A stretch of DNA of 7,437 nucleotides from positions 1 to 7,437 of the forward strand of contig JAJYKH010000128.1 in assembly GCA_021788685.1 (NCBI GenBank), in the 5' to 3' direction. The position numbers were made by a program, and so were the translations under genes. Shown here in pieces: positions 6,313 to 7,437 of the stretch (within the stretch, counting starts at the first letter, position 1; every line of letters begins with the position of its first letter). The DNA is from Deltaproteobacteria bacterium (GTDB taxonomy: Bacteria > Desulfobacterota > Desulfobulbia > Desulfobulbales > UBA5123). The notes below the pieces were generated by a model. It was not told the DNA's origin. It ran no database searches and worked only from the letters and a program-made list of their open reading frames with translations.

Positions 6313-6474
6313 GATGGCGTCGCAAAAAGTCCGATCTACGGCGTTGCGGCGGGTCGCGAAATGCTCGACTTACCTTATGTGCGCCTCCGCTTTCGCGGCA
6401 CTACCGCGCCTTATATATCGAACTTTTGTGCGTAGCCATCTTGGCTTGGGGTGATGCTTTTTGCGAGGGCGTCA
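6313..6474. repeat. Structured intergenic repeat with inverted ends (REP/MITE-like)
   Basis: The element begins 5 nt after the PBP stop codon. GATGGCGTCGCAAAAAGTCC plus GAT (6313-6335) is an imperfect inverted copy of 6417-6440, with about 20 of 23 positions matching and one bulged base. A second outer copy of the same motif lies at 6456-6474; its CTTTTTGCGA (6457-6466) is an exact complement of TCGCAAAAAG (6320-6329). A further hairpin, CGCGAAA (6355-6361) with TTTCGCG (6391-6397), sits inside. Thus the left arm can pair with either of two right arms. I recall similar intergenic repeats from Desulfuromonadales-type genomes, but this is memory, not a search. No transposase is present, so if mobile it would depend on enzymes encoded elsewhere. 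It may end or stabilise the PBP transcript. No convincing protein is encoded in it. Confidence 0.7.
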
Positions 6475-6544
6475 TTTTTGAAGCGGGACTCCTGAAATCA
6501 AAAACAGCAATTCGAAAATCAAAATAAAGACCGGGTCACCCATC

Positions 6545-7437
6545 ATGAGCAAAGCGCGTATCCTTTCTTTCCTGACCCTCGGGTCCCTCTTGGCTGCCTG
6601 TGCTCCGATGACCGGCCCGCCGCCGGCCCCGGCGCTCCCCGCGCCCAAGCCGGGGCCGGTCATGCCGGTCGGCCAGATCGACCAGCGGCTCGCTGCTTAC
6701 ACCCAAAAATATAATGAATGGCAGGCCGTTGCCGGGCGGCAGACCGCGAGTGGTCAGGAAGCCGCTGCTCCATGGGCGCAGTGTCTCCGGATGGCCGGCA
6801 GCCTCCGGGAAAGCTACGGCCGCTTGCGCGAGGAGGCCACCCAGGTCCCGGCGGCAGCCGCTCGGCCCGGGCAACCACCTCTCGATCCGTGGGAGGTGCT
6901 CCGCGCCGATATCGGCTACCTGGAGAGCGGGTGCGATCCCCTCTATCGGCAATTGAAAGCAGAAGCCGTGAGCGCGGCGTCGGAGCCGACCGCTTCCGTT
7001 CCGGAGCCGGAGGCGGCCGTGGTCCGGTTGGTGGGAGAGCACCGGTACGAGGATGCCCTGGCGGCTTACCGCAGCCTGGAGCAGCGGTTTCCGGACCGGC
7101 AGCCTTCCCTGCCGGCCCGGCGCGCCTATGGGATGGCGCTGCTCTATACAGGGCAGGTCGATAAGGCGGCCGCCGTGTTGGGTGAAGTCCTGCCTCGTCT
7201 GCCCGAGGGCGGGCAGCCCGCCGCCAAGAGGCTGAGCGCCGACCTTCTGCTGGCCACCTATCAGCTCGACAAGGCCAAGGCGCTCTACCAAAGCCTCTCC
7301 GTTCAATTCGCCGCCATGAAGGAGGAGGAGCAGTGGGTGGCCGATCAGCTCGCTCTTCTCGAGAACCCCGACAGCCGGGCCGACGAGATGGCGGCCTATA
7401 TTGACATCCTGCGGCTCTATCTCACTTTCGACGGGAG
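6545..7437 (+). CDS. TPR-like lipoprotein, partial (runs off the right edge)
   Basis: From ATG 6545 an uninterrupted frame of 297 codons reaches the window end without a stop. The N-terminus is a lipoprotein signal (MSKARILSFLTLGSLLAACA) with lipobox LAAC and Cys19 as lipid attachment site. A Pro/Ala-rich tether (about 21-42) and a mostly helical region with several Cys (80 and 130) follow. After a Pro/Glu-rich linker (about 144-157) come helices with TPR character: EHRYEDALAAYRSLEQRFPD (165-184), YGMALLYTGQVDKAAAVLGE (195-214) and LLATYQLDKAKALYQSL (235-251). Residue +2 is Ala, so Lol sorting would favour the outer membrane. TPR regions usually bind other proteins. The place directly after a class A PBP suggests, but does not prove, a role as PBP partner like LpoA or LpoP. 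No clear Shine-Dalgarno precedes the ATG. The signal peptide supports this start. Confidence 0.85.
   Translation, partial: MSKARILSFLTLGSLLAACAPMTGPPPAPALPAPKPGPVMPVGQIDQRLAAYTQKYNEWQAVAGRQTASGQEAAAPWAQCLRMAGSLRESYGRLREEATQVPAAAARPGQPPLDPWEVLRADIGYLESGCDPLYRQLKAEAVSAASEPTASVPEPEAAVVRLVGEHRYEDALAAYRSLEQRFPDRQPSLPARRAYGMALLYTGQVDKAAAVLGEVLPRLPEGGQPAAKRLSADLLLATYQLDKAKALYQSLSVQFAAMKEEEQWVADQLALLENPDSRADEMAAYIDILRLYLTFDG

Noticed and set aside
2915..6325. A 1136-codon open frame on the minus strand opposite the PBP gene
   Set aside because: It is in exact codon register with the PBP gene, so it stays open only because that gene uses no TTA, CTA or TCA codons, which is expected from GC-rich codon bias. 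Its product is rich in Gly, His, Pro and Leu with no domain pattern.
6536..7306. A 256-codon minus-strand open frame over the lipoprotein gene
   Set aside because: The + strand frame carries a full lipoprotein signal and TPR-like helices, while the minus frame shows only GC-rich shadow composition. The + frame is simply cut by the window end.
1..7437. CRISPR array, tRNA, rRNA, phage or transposase genes
   Set aside because: No regularly spaced direct repeats, no tRNA-like cloverleaf sequence, and no integrase or transposase motifs were seen on either strand.

Overview
The window is about 7.4 kb of G+C-rich bacterial chromosome. It holds five genes or gene parts in two outward-facing transcription units, with a convergent gene end at the left edge. 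The lipoprotein signals, the LysM-bearing lytic transglycosylase and the class A penicillin-binding protein (PBP) of the PBP1A type indicate a Gram-negative (diderm) host. Codon use, the style of the proteins and a 'TCGCAAAAAG'-type intergenic repeat remind me of Desulfobacterota/Geobacter relatives. That placement is inference from memory, not a search result.

Left part: the last 26 codons of an unidentified + strand gene end at 82. They converge on a minus-strand short-chain dehydrogenase/reductase (SDR) gene (131-946). The gap is filled by a 56-bp palindromic element (79-134) whose two arms supply the TAG stop codon of both genes. Upstream of the SDR on the same strand lies an MltD-like lipoprotein lytic transglycosylase with three LysM domains (1030-2775). 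A 12-bp stem-loop separates the two.

Middle: a 259-bp divergent intergenic region (2776-3034) separates mltD from a very long class A PBP gene on the + strand (3035-6307). It contains a near-consensus -10 element and ribosome binding site for mltD, and a stem-loop just ahead of the PBP gene.

Right part: the PBP (1090 residues) has a complete GT51 glycosyltransferase domain, an OB-like linker and a transpeptidase domain. About 220 extra residues sit between the SxN and KTG motifs. A folded intergenic repeat (about 6313-6474) starts 5 nt after its stop. Then comes a lipoprotein gene with TPR-like helices (6545 to beyond the window end).

Taken together this is a peptidoglycan locus. A lytic enzyme (MltD) and a synthase (PBP1A type) are divergently transcribed from one control region. 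A TPR lipoprotein follows the synthase, an arrangement that recalls the outer-membrane lipoprotein activators (Lpo proteins) of class A PBPs. The best candidates for new biology are the PBP insertion with its adjacent TPR lipoprotein, the SDR that lacks two of the four classical catalytic residues, and the palindrome that ends two convergent genes at once.
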